A stretch of DNA of 64,000 nt from Arthrobacter sp. zg-Y769 (GTDB lineage: Bacteria; Actinomycetota; Actinomycetes; Actinomycetales; Micrococcaceae). Numbering within the stretch: the first letter of the stretch is position 1; every line of letters starts with the position of its first letter. The notes beneath the pieces are model-generated. The model ran no database searches, was not told where the DNA came from, and saw only the letters and a program-made list of their open reading frames with translations. Location: positions 248,001 to 312,000 of the forward strand of contig NZ_JAJJOE010000009.1 of assembly GCF_020907405.1 (NCBI RefSeq), in the 5' to 3' direction. Shown in pieces: positions 27,218 to 35,824 of this stretch. The position numbers and the translations under genes are program-made.

Positions 27218-28200
27218 TGAGCAGCGAGATCACCGCACAAGGTGAAAAGAAGCTTGTCCTTGCCACTGGCCGGGCACACCCGGAGCTGGCCGAGGAGATT
27301 GCGCGCTGTCTTGACACGGACCTGCTGCCGCTGGCGTCCTACGATTTCGCCAACGGCGAGATCTATGTCCGGCCCGGCGAGAGCGTCCGCGGTACCGATG
27401 CCTTCGTGATCCAGGCGCATCCGGCACCGATGAACAACTGGCTGATGGAACAGCTGATCACCGTAGATGCGCTGAAGCGGGCCTCCGCCAAGCGCATCAC
27501 CGTGGTTTCCCCGTTCTACCCGTACGCCCGCCAGGACAAGAAGGGCCGCGGCCGCGAACCCATTTCCGCACGCCTGATCGCCGACCTGTACAAGACAGCC
27601 GGTGCGGACCGCATCATGAGCGTGGACCTGCACACATCCCAGATCCAGGGCTTCTTCGACGGCCCCGTGGACCACCTGATGGCCATCCCGCTGCTGGCCG
27701 ACTACATCCGCACCCGCGTGGATGTCTCCAACGTCACGGTGGTGTCCCCAGACACCGGCCGTGTCCGTGTTGCCGAGCAGTGGGCCGAGCGCCTGGGCGG
27801 CTCGCCGCTGGCCTTCGTGCACAAGAGCCGCGACCTGACCGTCCCGAACCAGGCCGTGTCCAAGCAGGTTGTGGGGCAGGTTGAAGGGCGCACGTGCGTG
27901 CTGATTGACGACATGATCGACACCGGCGGCACCATCGCCGGGGCCGTCCGCGTCCTCAAGGAAGCCGGTGCCAAGGATGTCATCATCGCTGCAACGCACG
28001 CGGTGTTCTCCGATCCGGCGGCGCGGACCCTCGCCGAATCCGGTGCCCGCGAGGTAGTTGTCACCAACACCCTGCCGATCCCGGCAGCGAAGCGCTTTGA
28101 CCAGCTGACCGTGCTCTCGATTGCCCCGCTGATTGCCCGGGCCATCAAGGAGGTCTTCGAAGACGGATCAGTCACGAGCCTCTTCGACGGCAAGGCCTAG
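27217..28200 (+). CDS. prs: Ribose-phosphate pyrophosphokinase (PRPP synthetase)
   Basis: A 327-residue enzyme converting ribose 5-phosphate and ATP to PRPP for nucleotide, His and Trp synthesis. The ATP/ribose-binding region contains S-P-F-Y-P-Y-A-R-Q-D-K-K (about 100-111), the S-V-D-L-H-T-S-Q-I-Q-G-F-F motif (about 131-143), and the PRPP-binding loop V-L-I-D-D-M-I-D-T-G-G-T (about 228-239). The ATG overlaps the glmU stop by one base, so the two are translationally coupled. A stem-loop terminator follows. Confidence 0.97.
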   Translation: MSSEITAQGEKKLVLATGRAHPELAEEIARCLDTDLLPLASYDFANGEIYVRPGESVRGTDAFVIQAHPAPMNNWLMEQLITVDALKRASAKRITVVSPFYPYARQDKKGRGREPISARLIADLYKTAGADRIMSVDLHTSQIQGFFDGPVDHLMAIPLLADYIRTRVDVSNVTVVSPDTGRVRVAEQWAERLGGSPLAFVHKSRDLTVPNQAVSKQVVGQVEGRTCVLIDDMIDTGGTIAGAVRVLKEAGAKDVIIAATHAVFSDPAARTLAESGAREVVVTNTLPIPAAKRFDQLTVLSIAPLIARAIKEVFEDGSVTSLFDGKA

Positions 28201-28225
28201 CACTAACGGCACCTCGGCTTACCCA

Positions 28226-28270
28226 ACCGCCCGTCCGGACTGCCTCACGGCTGTTCGGGCGGGCGGTCTT
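28226..28270 (+). terminator. Probable terminator after prs
   Basis: ACCGCCCGTCCGGA (28226-28239) pairs with TTCGGGCGGGCGGT (28254-28267) over 14 bp with two G-T wobbles. Only a short T-poor tail (CTTG) follows, so it may be a weak or factor-assisted terminator. The rest of the 250-bp gap presumably holds the rplY promoter and leader. Confidence 0.6.
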
Positions 28271-28453
28271 GTGCTGGTAGCATTGAGTCCGATGCCTAGG
28301 CGAGGGAGCGGCCCGGAGAATTCCGGTCGAACTCCGTTATCGACGGTGGCTGGCAACTTCTGGCCGTACTGAGGACCGAAACCGGTCCGTACGGTGCACT
28401 GTTCCGAAACCGGCGCCCAAGGCAACCACGGAACACCACTTACAGGAGTAGCT

Positions 28454-29062
28454 ATGTCTGAGCAGAAGCTCGCAGGAACCGTACGCACCGAATTCGGCAA
28501 GGGTGCAGCCCGCAAGGCCCGCGTCGCCGGCCAGATCCCGGCCGTCATCTACGGCCACGGCGCCGATGTTATGCACATCCTGCTGCCGGCCAAGGCCACC
28601 ACGCTGGCTGTCCGCACCTCCAACGCCCTGCTGGAAATCGACATCGACGGCGAGTCCCACCTGGCCCTGGCCCGCGACATCCAGCGCGATCCGATCAAGC
28701 AGATCATCGAGCACATCGACCTCCTGACCGTCCGCAAGGGCGAAAAGGTCGAGGTTGAGGTCAACGTCCACGTTGAAGGCGAACTGGAAGCAGGCGACTC
28801 GGTCTACAACCAGGAAGCCAACACCGTCCTGGTTGCCGCAGACGCCACCGATCTGCCGGAAACCATCGTGGTCAGCATCGAGGGCCGCAAGGCCGGCGAG
28901 CACATCTACGCCTCCGACCTGATCCTGCCTGCCGGCGTCGAGCTGCTGCTTGATCCCGAGACCATGATCATCAACATCTCCGAGCCCACCGTGCAGGACC
29001 TGGGCGCTCCGTCTGACGAGCAGGTTGCTGTTGCAGCTGCTGAAGTCGGCGCCGAAGCGTAA
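28454..29062 (+). CDS. rplY: 50S ribosomal protein L25/general stress protein Ctc
   Basis: A 202-residue two-domain L25 (Ctc/TL5 type) that binds 5S rRNA. Residues 1-92 form the L25 RNA-binding domain (R-T-E-F-G-K-G-A-A-R-K-A-R-V-A-G-Q-I-P, Y-G-H-G), and 95-185 the beta-rich TL5 C-terminal domain (I-L-P-A-G-V-E-L-L-L-D-P). A short Ala/Glu tail ends the protein. ATG 28454 has a good AGGAG site; an upstream in-frame extension to 28394 lacks L25 similarity. It lies 66 bp before pth, the common rplY-pth pairing. Confidence 0.96.
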   Translation: MSEQKLAGTVRTEFGKGAARKARVAGQIPAVIYGHGADVMHILLPAKATTLAVRTSNALLEIDIDGESHLALARDIQRDPIKQIIEHIDLLTVRKGEKVEVEVNVHVEGELEAGDSVYNQEANTVLVAADATDLPETIVVSIEGRKAGEHIYASDLILPAGVELLLDPETMIINISEPTVQDLGAPSDEQVAVAAAEVGAEA

Positions 29063-29128
29063 CCCACTTCCGGGGTCTGCTCCCCGTAACGGAGCCGTCC
29101 GGTTCTTATTTAAGGAGCAGTACCAGTA

Positions 29129-29716
29129 GTGAACAGCAACACCTGGCTTGTAGCCGGGCTCGGAAACCCCGGGCCCGGCTACAGCCGTAACCGGCACAAT
29201 GTCGGCCAGATGGTTCTTGACGAGCTGGCTTCCCGCATGGGCGGCAGGTTCAAGACCCACCGGTCGCACGCCTCCATCCTCGAAGGACGCCTCGGCATCG
29301 GCGGCCCGCGCGTGGTGCTGGCCAAACCACTGACCTATATGAACCTGTCCGGCGGCCCCGTGTCCTCCCTGGCCCGGTTCTTTGATATCGACGCCGAGCA
29401 GGTTGTGGCGGTTCACGACGAGATCGATATCCCCTTCAATACCGTTCGCCTGAAGCGCGGCGGCGGAGAAGGCGGCCACAACGGACTGCGGGACATCAGC
29501 AAGGCCCTGGGCACCAAGGATTACCTGCGTGTCCGGGTTGGAGTAGGCCGTCCGCCCGGACGCATGGACACCGCCGACTATGTCCTCAAGGATTTCTCCG
29601 GAACCGAGGCCAAGGAGCTTCCATTCCTCATCGGCGATGCCGCAGATGCAGTCGAACTGCTCCTGACCGAGGGCCTTACGGCCGCCCAGCAGAAATTCCA
29701 CGGAGCCGGCGCCTGA
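29129..29716 (+). CDS. pth: Peptidyl-tRNA hydrolase
   Basis: A 195-residue enzyme that releases tRNA from prematurely dropped peptidyl-tRNAs. Motifs: G-L-G-N-P-G-P-G-Y-S-R-N-R-H-N-V-G near the N-terminus with the catalytic histidine, K-P-L-T-Y-M-N-L-S-G-G (about 69-79), H-D-E-I-D-I with the aspartate (about 96-101), and G-G-G-E-G-G-H-N-G-L-R (about 110-120). The start GTG at 29129 lies about 11 nt after AAGGAG. The strong hairpin at 29843 follows the gene. Confidence 0.97.
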   Translation: MNSNTWLVAGLGNPGPGYSRNRHNVGQMVLDELASRMGGRFKTHRSHASILEGRLGIGGPRVVLAKPLTYMNLSGGPVSSLARFFDIDAEQVVAVHDEIDIPFNTVRLKRGGGEGGHNGLRDISKALGTKDYLRVRVGVGRPPGRMDTADYVLKDFSGTEAKELPFLIGDAADAVELLLTEGLTAAQQKFHGAGA

Positions 29717-29842
29717 TCCCCGGGGCCTAGGTAACCGCGGGGCAGAATGGAGTAGTTTTCCAGCGTCCCGAATGGCGGGGAGCCATTGTTTCCGTTCCGT
29801 TACCCGGCCTAAAATGGAACCAGCCTTACGGGCTCCCAAAGC

Positions 29843-29908
29843 GGGGCCGACGTCGGGAGGCCTCCGAGACTGGGCCACCCCCATCCCGGCGTCGGTCCCT
29901 TATTCTCT
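29843..29908 (+). terminator. Large stem-loop closing the core-gene block before the regulator array
   Basis: GGGGCCGACGTCGGGA (29843-29858) pairs with TCCCGGCGTCGGTCCC (29884-29899) along all 16 positions, two of them G-T. The 25-nt loop contains two GGCC copies that could pair. It is followed by TTATTCTCT, a modest T-rich tract. It lies 127 bp after pth and well before the first LuxR gene, so transcription termination is the simplest reading. The surrounding 29717-30089 region otherwise shows no gene; a possible -10 box TATCTA is at 29972-29977. Confidence 0.7.
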
Positions 29909-30089
29909 CCCCGCTATTGCCTCCCAGCGGCGCTTTTCCTGTTAGCTGCGCATTCCTGATGCATGTTTTTGTATCTAGACGCAGCCCGTGCGCGCGCGTA
30001 TGCTCCATTCCACTGAGCGGTTGCTACCGAGGGCCGAGGTATCCGGGATCCGGATCTGTGCGGGCGTTGTGGGGGGCGTGGGCTGGCTG

Positions 30090-32711
30090 ATGAAAAGCGT
30101 GGCAACTGGAGCAGAGTTGATCGGGCGGGCAGAAATCCTCGACGGCTTATGCTCTGCCCTCTCCGCCGGGGGAGCCGGCGCCGTCCTCCTCGGCCAGGGC
30201 GGTGTAGGTAAAACCGCGGTGCTGAATGCCGTGGCGGATCGCCTGAAGGCAGACTTCCATACCATTCCGGTCCGGGGCACCGCCATCGCCGCCGAGACGC
30301 CATACGGCGCACTGGCCTTCCTGCTAAGCGGCCTCCCCGAAGGAGACGAGCAGGATCCGCTTCGGGTGCTGCAGGAACTCAGCCGCGTCTTCGCCGCCCG
30401 TGCCGGGGGAAACCGGGTACTGGTCACCGTGGACAACGCGGATCGGCTGGATCCGTTTTCCGTCATGGTGCTGTCCCAGCTCGTTCGGCGAGGAAGCATT
30501 GCAGTGCTGGCGGCTGCTGCATCCATCCAGTTCAAAGCAGGCCATGAGCTGGTTGGCCTGTGGAGTGAAGGCCTGCTCCGGCGCGTCGATCTTGAACTCC
30601 TTACCGAGCGGCAGACCCGCCAGTTGATGCAGCAGTTGCTGGGCGGAGGGGTCTCGGCCCTTGCCGCCGCAACGATGTGGCGGGAGACAGAAGGCAGTCC
30701 CCGGATGATCAGGCTCATGACCGGTGCCCAGGTGCGTTCCGGCACCTTGGTGCGCCGGGAATCCACATGGGTCCGGACTGCACCCTTTGTCCGTACCGGC
30801 GAGGTCAGCGAAGTACTTGACACGATGCTGGACCGGCTGGGAACCCACGAACGAAAGCTGGTGGAAGTCCTGGCGCTGTGCGTCAGCGTCCCTCTGCCGC
30901 GCGTCCTGGAACTGGTGCCCGAAGCCGGGGTCGATTCCCTCGAGGAGCAGCAGCTCATCTGTGTAACCGGCAACCCGCCGATGGTCCGGCTCGGCAGCGG
31001 AAACCCAGGGTCGGTAATAGCGGCGAGCATGGCGCCGGGCCGAATGCGGGAACTGTGGGAAGAGGCAGCCGGCGGGATGGATCCCAGGGACATGGACGGC
31101 GAGGAACTGACCGCCTTCCTCGGCTGGGCCCTGTCCTGCGGCGAGGATCTCGCCCCGGCGGACGCACTCCGTGCTGCGCGCGCAGCCAATAGGCGTGCGG
31201 ATGCAGCTGCAGCACTGAGATTCATCCGCACCGTGCCCCCGGCAGCACGCAGCCAGGAGATGGTGCTTGAAGAGATCCGCGCCCTGCAAGGCGCGGGCTA
31301 CCTGGACAAAGCCCTCCGCGTCTTCAGGGAAGCGGAGCCACGGCTGGTCCCCGGGGAGCGTTCCAGCTACGTGCCGTTGCTGCTGCTTCACTGCCATACG
31401 CTGGCCTGGATACCCGGAGCCGGTGACCCGCTCCAGGCGCTTGCGGCCATCGAGGAGTCATGCCCGGAAGAAGGGGATTCCCCCGAACTGGCAGCGGCCT
31501 TTGTTCTTGCCCGGAGCGCGTTGGCTGCGGACGCCGGCCGCCTCCGGCAGGTCCCCGGCAGCCTCGCCCGCGTCTCCCGGGACGGGAGGCTGAGCCTGGC
31601 CACCCGGATTCAGGCGGCCGCCTTGTCCGCCCACGTCCTGGCCCTGGCCGGACGGACCGATGAAGCGCTGCAGATCCTCGAGCAGCTGGGGCCGCCGAAG
31701 GACTATGCAGTAAATGCCGCGAACGCCGGGGAAGTCTGCACCCGCATATTTGATACCTATGTTGTTTCGGGTGAGCTGGACCGGGCCGTGGCGTTCGTTC
31801 GGGCATTCGATGAGACCGGAGTCCGGCCGTCCTGGCAAGGCAGCGCAGGTGAACTGGCCGTGGCAGTCCTCGCGGCATGGCAGGGACAGGACGGTGCGGT
31901 CCGGGACGCGCTTGACGGTGCCATCGGGCAGTTGCGCAACCATGACCCGCAGGACATGCTTCCCCTTGCATTGACCCTTGGGGCCTATGTCCATCGGGAC
32001 CGGCTCCCCGAAGCCGCCGAACTGCTTCGGCAGGCGCGCAGTGCGAAAAAGGCCCCCGGCTACTTCCGCGGGTTCCTTCTCAGCTATTTCTCCCTGCTGG
32101 CCGAAGACACCGATGACGGAGTCCGCTGCGGACGTCTGCGCAGCGAAGCCGCGGCCGCCCGGGCGGCAGGTTATACCGCACCGGCACTGTTGTTCCTGTC
32201 GGCAGCCGTTCGGGCCGGTGACAAGCAGGCTGCCGCCGACGTCCTCGAGACGGCAAACGAGGGGAACGGAAGATTTGCCGACCTGCTGACGGGCTTCGCT
32301 GCCGGAGTCCTCAACGACGACCCTGCCCTGCTGGTCACTGCGGCAAAAGGGTTCCTTGAGCGCGGACAGTACCTGTTGTCCCGGGATGCCGCCCGGGATG
32401 CCGCCCGGGCGGCCGAGCGCAGCCTGCCAAACAGCAGTGCGGGCGAGCGCAAACACCTGGGGAGAACGGCCCGTGCAGTGGCCAATGCAAGCCTGCGGCG
32501 TATGCGGCATGTCGGTGGCCGCGCAAAAACACTGGCGGAACTGAGCGAATTCGAGGCAGATCTTGCGCATCGGGTGGTTACGCTGGCCACCACCACGCAG
32601 ATAGCCCGGGAACTGAACCTGTCTCCCCGGACCATCGAGTGGCACCTCGGAAAGATTTTCGCGAAGCTCCATGTCTCCGGCCGTTCCGAGTTGGCAGAGA
32701 TTCTGGCCTAG
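30090..32711 (+). CDS. LAL-type LuxR regulator 1 (STAND ATPase + LuxR HTH)
   Basis: A large regulator of about 873 residues. It has an N-terminal AAA/STAND ATPase (Walker A G-Q-G-G-V-G-K-T at about 35-42, Walker B V-L-V-T-V-D-N-A-D) and a long helical TPR-like sensor region. The C-terminal LuxR helix-turn-helix contains L-N-L-S-P-R-T-I-E-W-H-L-G-K-I-F, the W-class recognition helix shared with regulator 3. STAND regulators of this type (MalT, LAL) switch on upon ligand binding with ATP. The start is unsure: the frame is open to GTG 29988, and the TATCTA box at 29972 would make that GTG nearly leaderless, whereas ATG 30090 directly precedes the family-like L-I-G-R-A-E-I. It is first of five adjacent regulators and no TACTCGTGT element precedes it. 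Ligand unknown. Confidence 0.88.
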   Translation: MKSVATGAELIGRAEILDGLCSALSAGGAGAVLLGQGGVGKTAVLNAVADRLKADFHTIPVRGTAIAAETPYGALAFLLSGLPEGDEQDPLRVLQELSRVFAARAGGNRVLVTVDNADRLDPFSVMVLSQLVRRGSIAVLAAAASIQFKAGHELVGLWSEGLLRRVDLELLTERQTRQLMQQLLGGGVSALAAATMWRETEGSPRMIRLMTGAQVRSGTLVRRESTWVRTAPFVRTGEVSEVLDTMLDRLGTHERKLVEVLALCVSVPLPRVLELVPEAGVDSLEEQQLICVTGNPPMVRLGSGNPGSVIAASMAPGRMRELWEEAAGGMDPRDMDGEELTAFLGWALSCGEDLAPADALRAARAANRRADAAAALRFIRTVPPAARSQEMVLEEIRALQGAGYLDKALRVFREAEPRLVPGERSSYVPLLLLHCHTLAWIPGAGDPLQALAAIEESCPEEGDSPELAAAFVLARSALAADAGRLRQVPGSLARVSRDGRLSLATRIQAAALSAHVLALAGRTDEALQILEQLGPPKDYAVNAANAGEVCTRIFDTYVVSGELDRAVAFVRAFDETGVRPSWQGSAGELAVAVLAAWQGQDGAVRDALDGAIGQLRNHDPQDMLPLALTLGAYVHRDRLPEAAELLRQARSAKKAPGYFRGFLLSYFSLLAEDTDDGVRCGRLRSEAAAARAAGYTAPALLFLSAAVRAGDKQAAADVLETANEGNGRFADLLTGFAAGVLNDDPALLVTAAKGFLERGQYLLSRDAARDAARAAERSLPNSSAGERKHLGRTARAVANASLRRMRHVGGRAKTLAELSEFEADLAHRVVTLATTTQIARELNLSPRTIEWHLGKIFAKLHVSGRSELAEILA

Positions 32712-32730
32712 GAACCGATGGGGGAATTCG

Positions 32731-35436
32731 ATGTACGGGTTGAACGAGCGGTCGCTGACGGGCAGGGATACCGTGCTTGCCTCGGTGCTCGGGAGCCTGC
32801 GCCGCCCCGCTGGACACGGTGCTGCAGTGGCGGCGGAAGCCGGGCTGGGAAAGACTGCCGTGGCCAAGGCTGCCGCCCGGGAGCTGCAGTCGGAGATGCC
32901 CGTTTACTGGGTCTACTCCAGTCCTGCACTCAAAACGGTGCCGTATGGTGCGCTGGCGGCCCTCCTGCCTGACCTCGCTCCGGGGCAGACGGGGTCTGCG
33001 CTGGCGGTTATGCGCGCCTTGATGGCCCGGTTCTTTCCGGTGGTCCCGGCCGGCGGAGCGACCGCTTTCCAGCCGGGCCCGGAACCTTTGGTAATTGTGG
33101 ATGACGCGCACGACATCGACGCGCCCAGTCTCGACCTACTCGCCCAGCTCCTTGATGCCCGATACATCAGGCTTCTTGTCCTGTCCCGGACCTTCCCGGA
33201 CATTTCGGGCGTCCTGCCGCACATGTGGGACGGGCAGCTGACCCGGCACCGACTGTTGCCGCTGGACGAACGGGAAGTCCTTCAGCTGTGCCAACAGGAG
33301 CTCCAAGGCCAAATCAGCACCACTGCCTCCGTTGAGCTGACCCGCCTCACCGGTGGGAACCCGATGTATCTGCTGGCCTTGATTGACGAAGCCGTGCGCA
33401 GCGGGTTCCTGGTTCAGCGGCAGGGAATCTGGGGAACTGCCGACGGCGATCCGCCCGTCGGTGGACGTGTGGGAGACCTCGTCAAGGCACAGGTGCGGGG
33501 CCTGGATCCTCAGGACCGCCTGGCGCTGGAAGTGATTTCCCTTGCCGAACCACTGTCGCTGGGTGCTGCCTTCCGGCTGGGCCTGCATGCCTCGGTGGAC
33601 CGTTTGGCAGCTTCCCTGCTGGTGGGGGTTTCGCATGAGCCAGGCACCGGACAGGCGGTACGCCCGCTGCATCCGATTTACGGAGAGGTCATCCGGGGGA
33701 TGGTTCCGGCTGCCCGCAGCGCACGTCTCCTTAAGCAGCTGCAGGGTGTGCTGGCAGGCACGGACATAGGGGACGAGGGGCAGCTCCGCCTGGTCTCATG
33801 GTCCCTGGCGCTGGGGGCCGAAGTGCCGGAGCTTGAGTTGCTGCACGCGGCGGAAAGAGCTAATAACCGCTTCGATCCCCGGCTGGCTCTCCGGGCTGCC
33901 GCGGCGGCAGGAAGAGGGGAGCTGCGTATACCGGCACGGATACAGGAGTCGCGCGCACTGCTGCTGCTCGGCGAAGCGGGCCTGGCGGCCGCCGCGTTGG
34001 AAGGGACACTCGAGCAGGCAACTGATCTGCACACCGTGAAGCAGGCGATGACGGTGCATATCGCGACGGCCCTGCAGTCCGGGCCCGGGACTGACTGGGC
34101 GGATCCGCTGGCCCGGCAATGGATGCGCGCCATTGAGAGGCTATCCGGAAACCAACCTGCCGAAGCGCTCGACGGCGCACGCTGGGGGGTACAGGCGCTC
34201 AGGCTCCTGTCCCGGGTCCGGGAAGGGGATTACAGCCACGTCGAGTTGGAACTGGCGGAGGTGCTCCGCGAAGCACACGGGAGCGCTGACAATGAGGCAA
34301 TCCTGTTTGCCGAGGCGCTGACGGCTGAGATCCAAGTTGCAACGGGCCGGGCACAGACCGCGCTTGAACACAGCACGGCTGCCCTGGAACTGCTGGGCGA
34401 AACCACTACCTGTTCGCAGTTCTTTGGCCCGTTCGTCCTGCACCGGCACCTTTCGGTACTGCTTTGGCTCGGCGAATGGGACCAGCTGCAGCGGACCGTT
34501 GGTTCCGCGGACTCAGCCGTTCAACGGATGCTCTTGCATTCCGGGGGTGTTGCGGACTTTGCAGTGGGCCTGAGCCACCTGCGTTTGAGTGCCCTGCAAG
34601 ACGCCGCAAGGGACTTTTCAGCCGCGGTGGAAGCGGCGACTGTCAACGATCCCGAAGGAATCCTTCCGCTGTCCCTGGCGCTGGGTTCCTTTGCCGCCGG
34701 GAGCCTCGGCCAGCGCGACCTCGCCGGACGGCTGCTTGAAGCCGCCGGGCGGACTTCCCCGCGGGGGCCGGAGCAGTACCGGCTCCTGGCCGAAGGGATC
34801 CTCGCCGGAGGGCGGTTTGCGCGGGATTCCGATGACGCTTCCATGCGCAGGTTGGGGGACACGGCTGCGGAGGCGCAGGAGCGTTCGTTCACGGCCGTGG
34901 AATTCACCCTGCGCCATCTTTCGATGCGGCTGGGTGATTTTTCCGAGGCCGGGCGCCTGATGAAGGTGACGGAAGGATTCGAGGGTCCGCAGGCACTCGT
35001 ATTAAACCGGGTGGCCCGCGCCGTCGTCGATCAGGACAGTGCGGCGCTGGTAGCGCTCGCCTCGGACCCTGCTCCGGAACTGGATCTGCAGCTGGCACGG
35101 CAGTGCCTGCTCGAAGCAGAGCGCCTGGCCCGCAGGAACAGCGACCGCGCGATGTTGAACCGGGTCCAACGGCTGCTGGGACGGCACAACGGCAGCGTCC
35201 GCGGCGCGCTTCCGAAGTTGACTCGGCGTGAGCTCGACGTCGCCGCCCTCGTTGTTGCCGGAAAACACAACGCCGAGATTGCGGGCATGCTGAACCTTTC
35301 CGTCCGTACGGTGGAGGGGCATATCTACAGGACGTACGAAAAACTCGGGATCAGCCGCCGGGAAGAACTGAAGGAACGGTTCCCCCTCCTTGGCGAAGCA
35401 TCCGGAGGCTGGGACCGGCCTGCTCCCGCCGAGTAA
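32731..35436 (+). CDS. LAL-type LuxR regulator 2
   Basis: A protein of 901 residues from ATG 32731, which has a GGGGGA site; the upstream open part overlaps gene 1 and is not conserved. Walker A is A-E-A-G-L-G-K-T (35-42), with Ala in the first glycine position. Walker B is P-L-V-I-V-D-D-A-H-D-I-D, the canonical LAL form. The V-P-A-A-R-S-A-R segment (about residues 327-334) is shared with regulator 5 only. The C-terminal LuxR domain has L-T-R-R-E-L-D and S-V-R-T-V-E-G-H-I-Y-R-T-Y, the G-class recognition helix. It lies 19 bp after gene 1, so both are probably one transcript. Ligand and targets unknown. Confidence 0.9.
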   Translation: MYGLNERSLTGRDTVLASVLGSLRRPAGHGAAVAAEAGLGKTAVAKAAARELQSEMPVYWVYSSPALKTVPYGALAALLPDLAPGQTGSALAVMRALMARFFPVVPAGGATAFQPGPEPLVIVDDAHDIDAPSLDLLAQLLDARYIRLLVLSRTFPDISGVLPHMWDGQLTRHRLLPLDEREVLQLCQQELQGQISTTASVELTRLTGGNPMYLLALIDEAVRSGFLVQRQGIWGTADGDPPVGGRVGDLVKAQVRGLDPQDRLALEVISLAEPLSLGAAFRLGLHASVDRLAASLLVGVSHEPGTGQAVRPLHPIYGEVIRGMVPAARSARLLKQLQGVLAGTDIGDEGQLRLVSWSLALGAEVPELELLHAAERANNRFDPRLALRAAAAAGRGELRIPARIQESRALLLLGEAGLAAAALEGTLEQATDLHTVKQAMTVHIATALQSGPGTDWADPLARQWMRAIERLSGNQPAEALDGARWGVQALRLLSRVREGDYSHVELELAEVLREAHGSADNEAILFAEALTAEIQVATGRAQTALEHSTAALELLGETTTCSQFFGPFVLHRHLSVLLWLGEWDQLQRTVGSADSAVQRMLLHSGGVADFAVGLSHLRLSALQDAARDFSAAVEAATVNDPEGILPLSLALGSFAAGSLGQRDLAGRLLEAAGRTSPRGPEQYRLLAEGILAGGRFARDSDDASMRRLGDTAAEAQERSFTAVEFTLRHLSMRLGDFSEAGRLMKVTEGFEGPQALVLNRVARAVVDQDSAALVALASDPAPELDLQLARQCLLEAERLARRNSDRAMLNRVQRLLGRHNGSVRGALPKLTRRELDVAALVVAGKHNAEIAGMLNLSVRTVEGHIYRTYEKLGISRREELKERFPLLGEASGGWDRPAPAE

Positions 35437-35463
35437 TTTCCGCCGGCAACACCAGTAGGTTTT

Positions 35464-35496
35464 ACTCGTGTGCAGCCAGCCAGGGATTCGTAGCCT
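35464..35496 (+). promoter_or_regulatory. Shared-element promoter A (upstream of regulator 3)
   Basis: ACTCGTGTG (35464-35472), 18 nt, then the -10 box TAGCCT (35491-35496). It is preceded by CAGTAGGTTT, so AGTA...TACT forms a small dyad. Identical layout to promoters B, C and D. A further half-site GTTACTCAAGG follows the -10 box. Confidence 0.8.
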
Positions 35497-35504
35497 TGTG
35501 AGCG

Positions 35505-35824
35505 TTACTCAAGGTTTGTCCGGGCGGCTCTGTCATGCTTCACTGTCATGCTTCCGCCGCACGGGTACCTCGGGTCCCACATACGGAGCCGGCGGCGTCG
35601 ATGCCCTCTGAGACCGGGGTGTCCCCCCAGCCGCCGCCGGCTCCTTCCCTCATCGTTTCCGTACGCAGACACGAACGCCGCACCAAAGACGCGGCTGGCG
35701 CCCAAAGATGCAGAAGCCAACAGCGGAACACCGGAACACCAGGAACCGCAACACCAGGAACCGCGGCACCAGAAGCACTGTGACGCCAACAGCACTGCGT
35801 TAACGCCGGTGAAGGAGCCGTTCG
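35505..35824 (+). promoter_or_regulatory. Long leader of regulator 3 with small tandem repeat
   Basis: Transcription from promoter A would give a leader of about 320 nt before ATG 35825. Within it AACACCAGGAACCGC occurs twice in tandem (35735-35749, 35750-35764), followed by a degenerate third copy. Two short open frames run through it (from ATG 35535 and ATG 35548), with repeats giving G-T-P-G-T-A-T-P or E-H-Q-E-P-Q-H-Q-E-P. Neither has a convincing ribosome site. Regulatory leader or uORF are both possible. Confidence 0.4.

Noticed and set aside
29988-30089. N-terminal extension of regulator 1 as certain coding sequence
   Set aside because: No similarity to the family and no ribosome site; only a possible leaderless start supports it.
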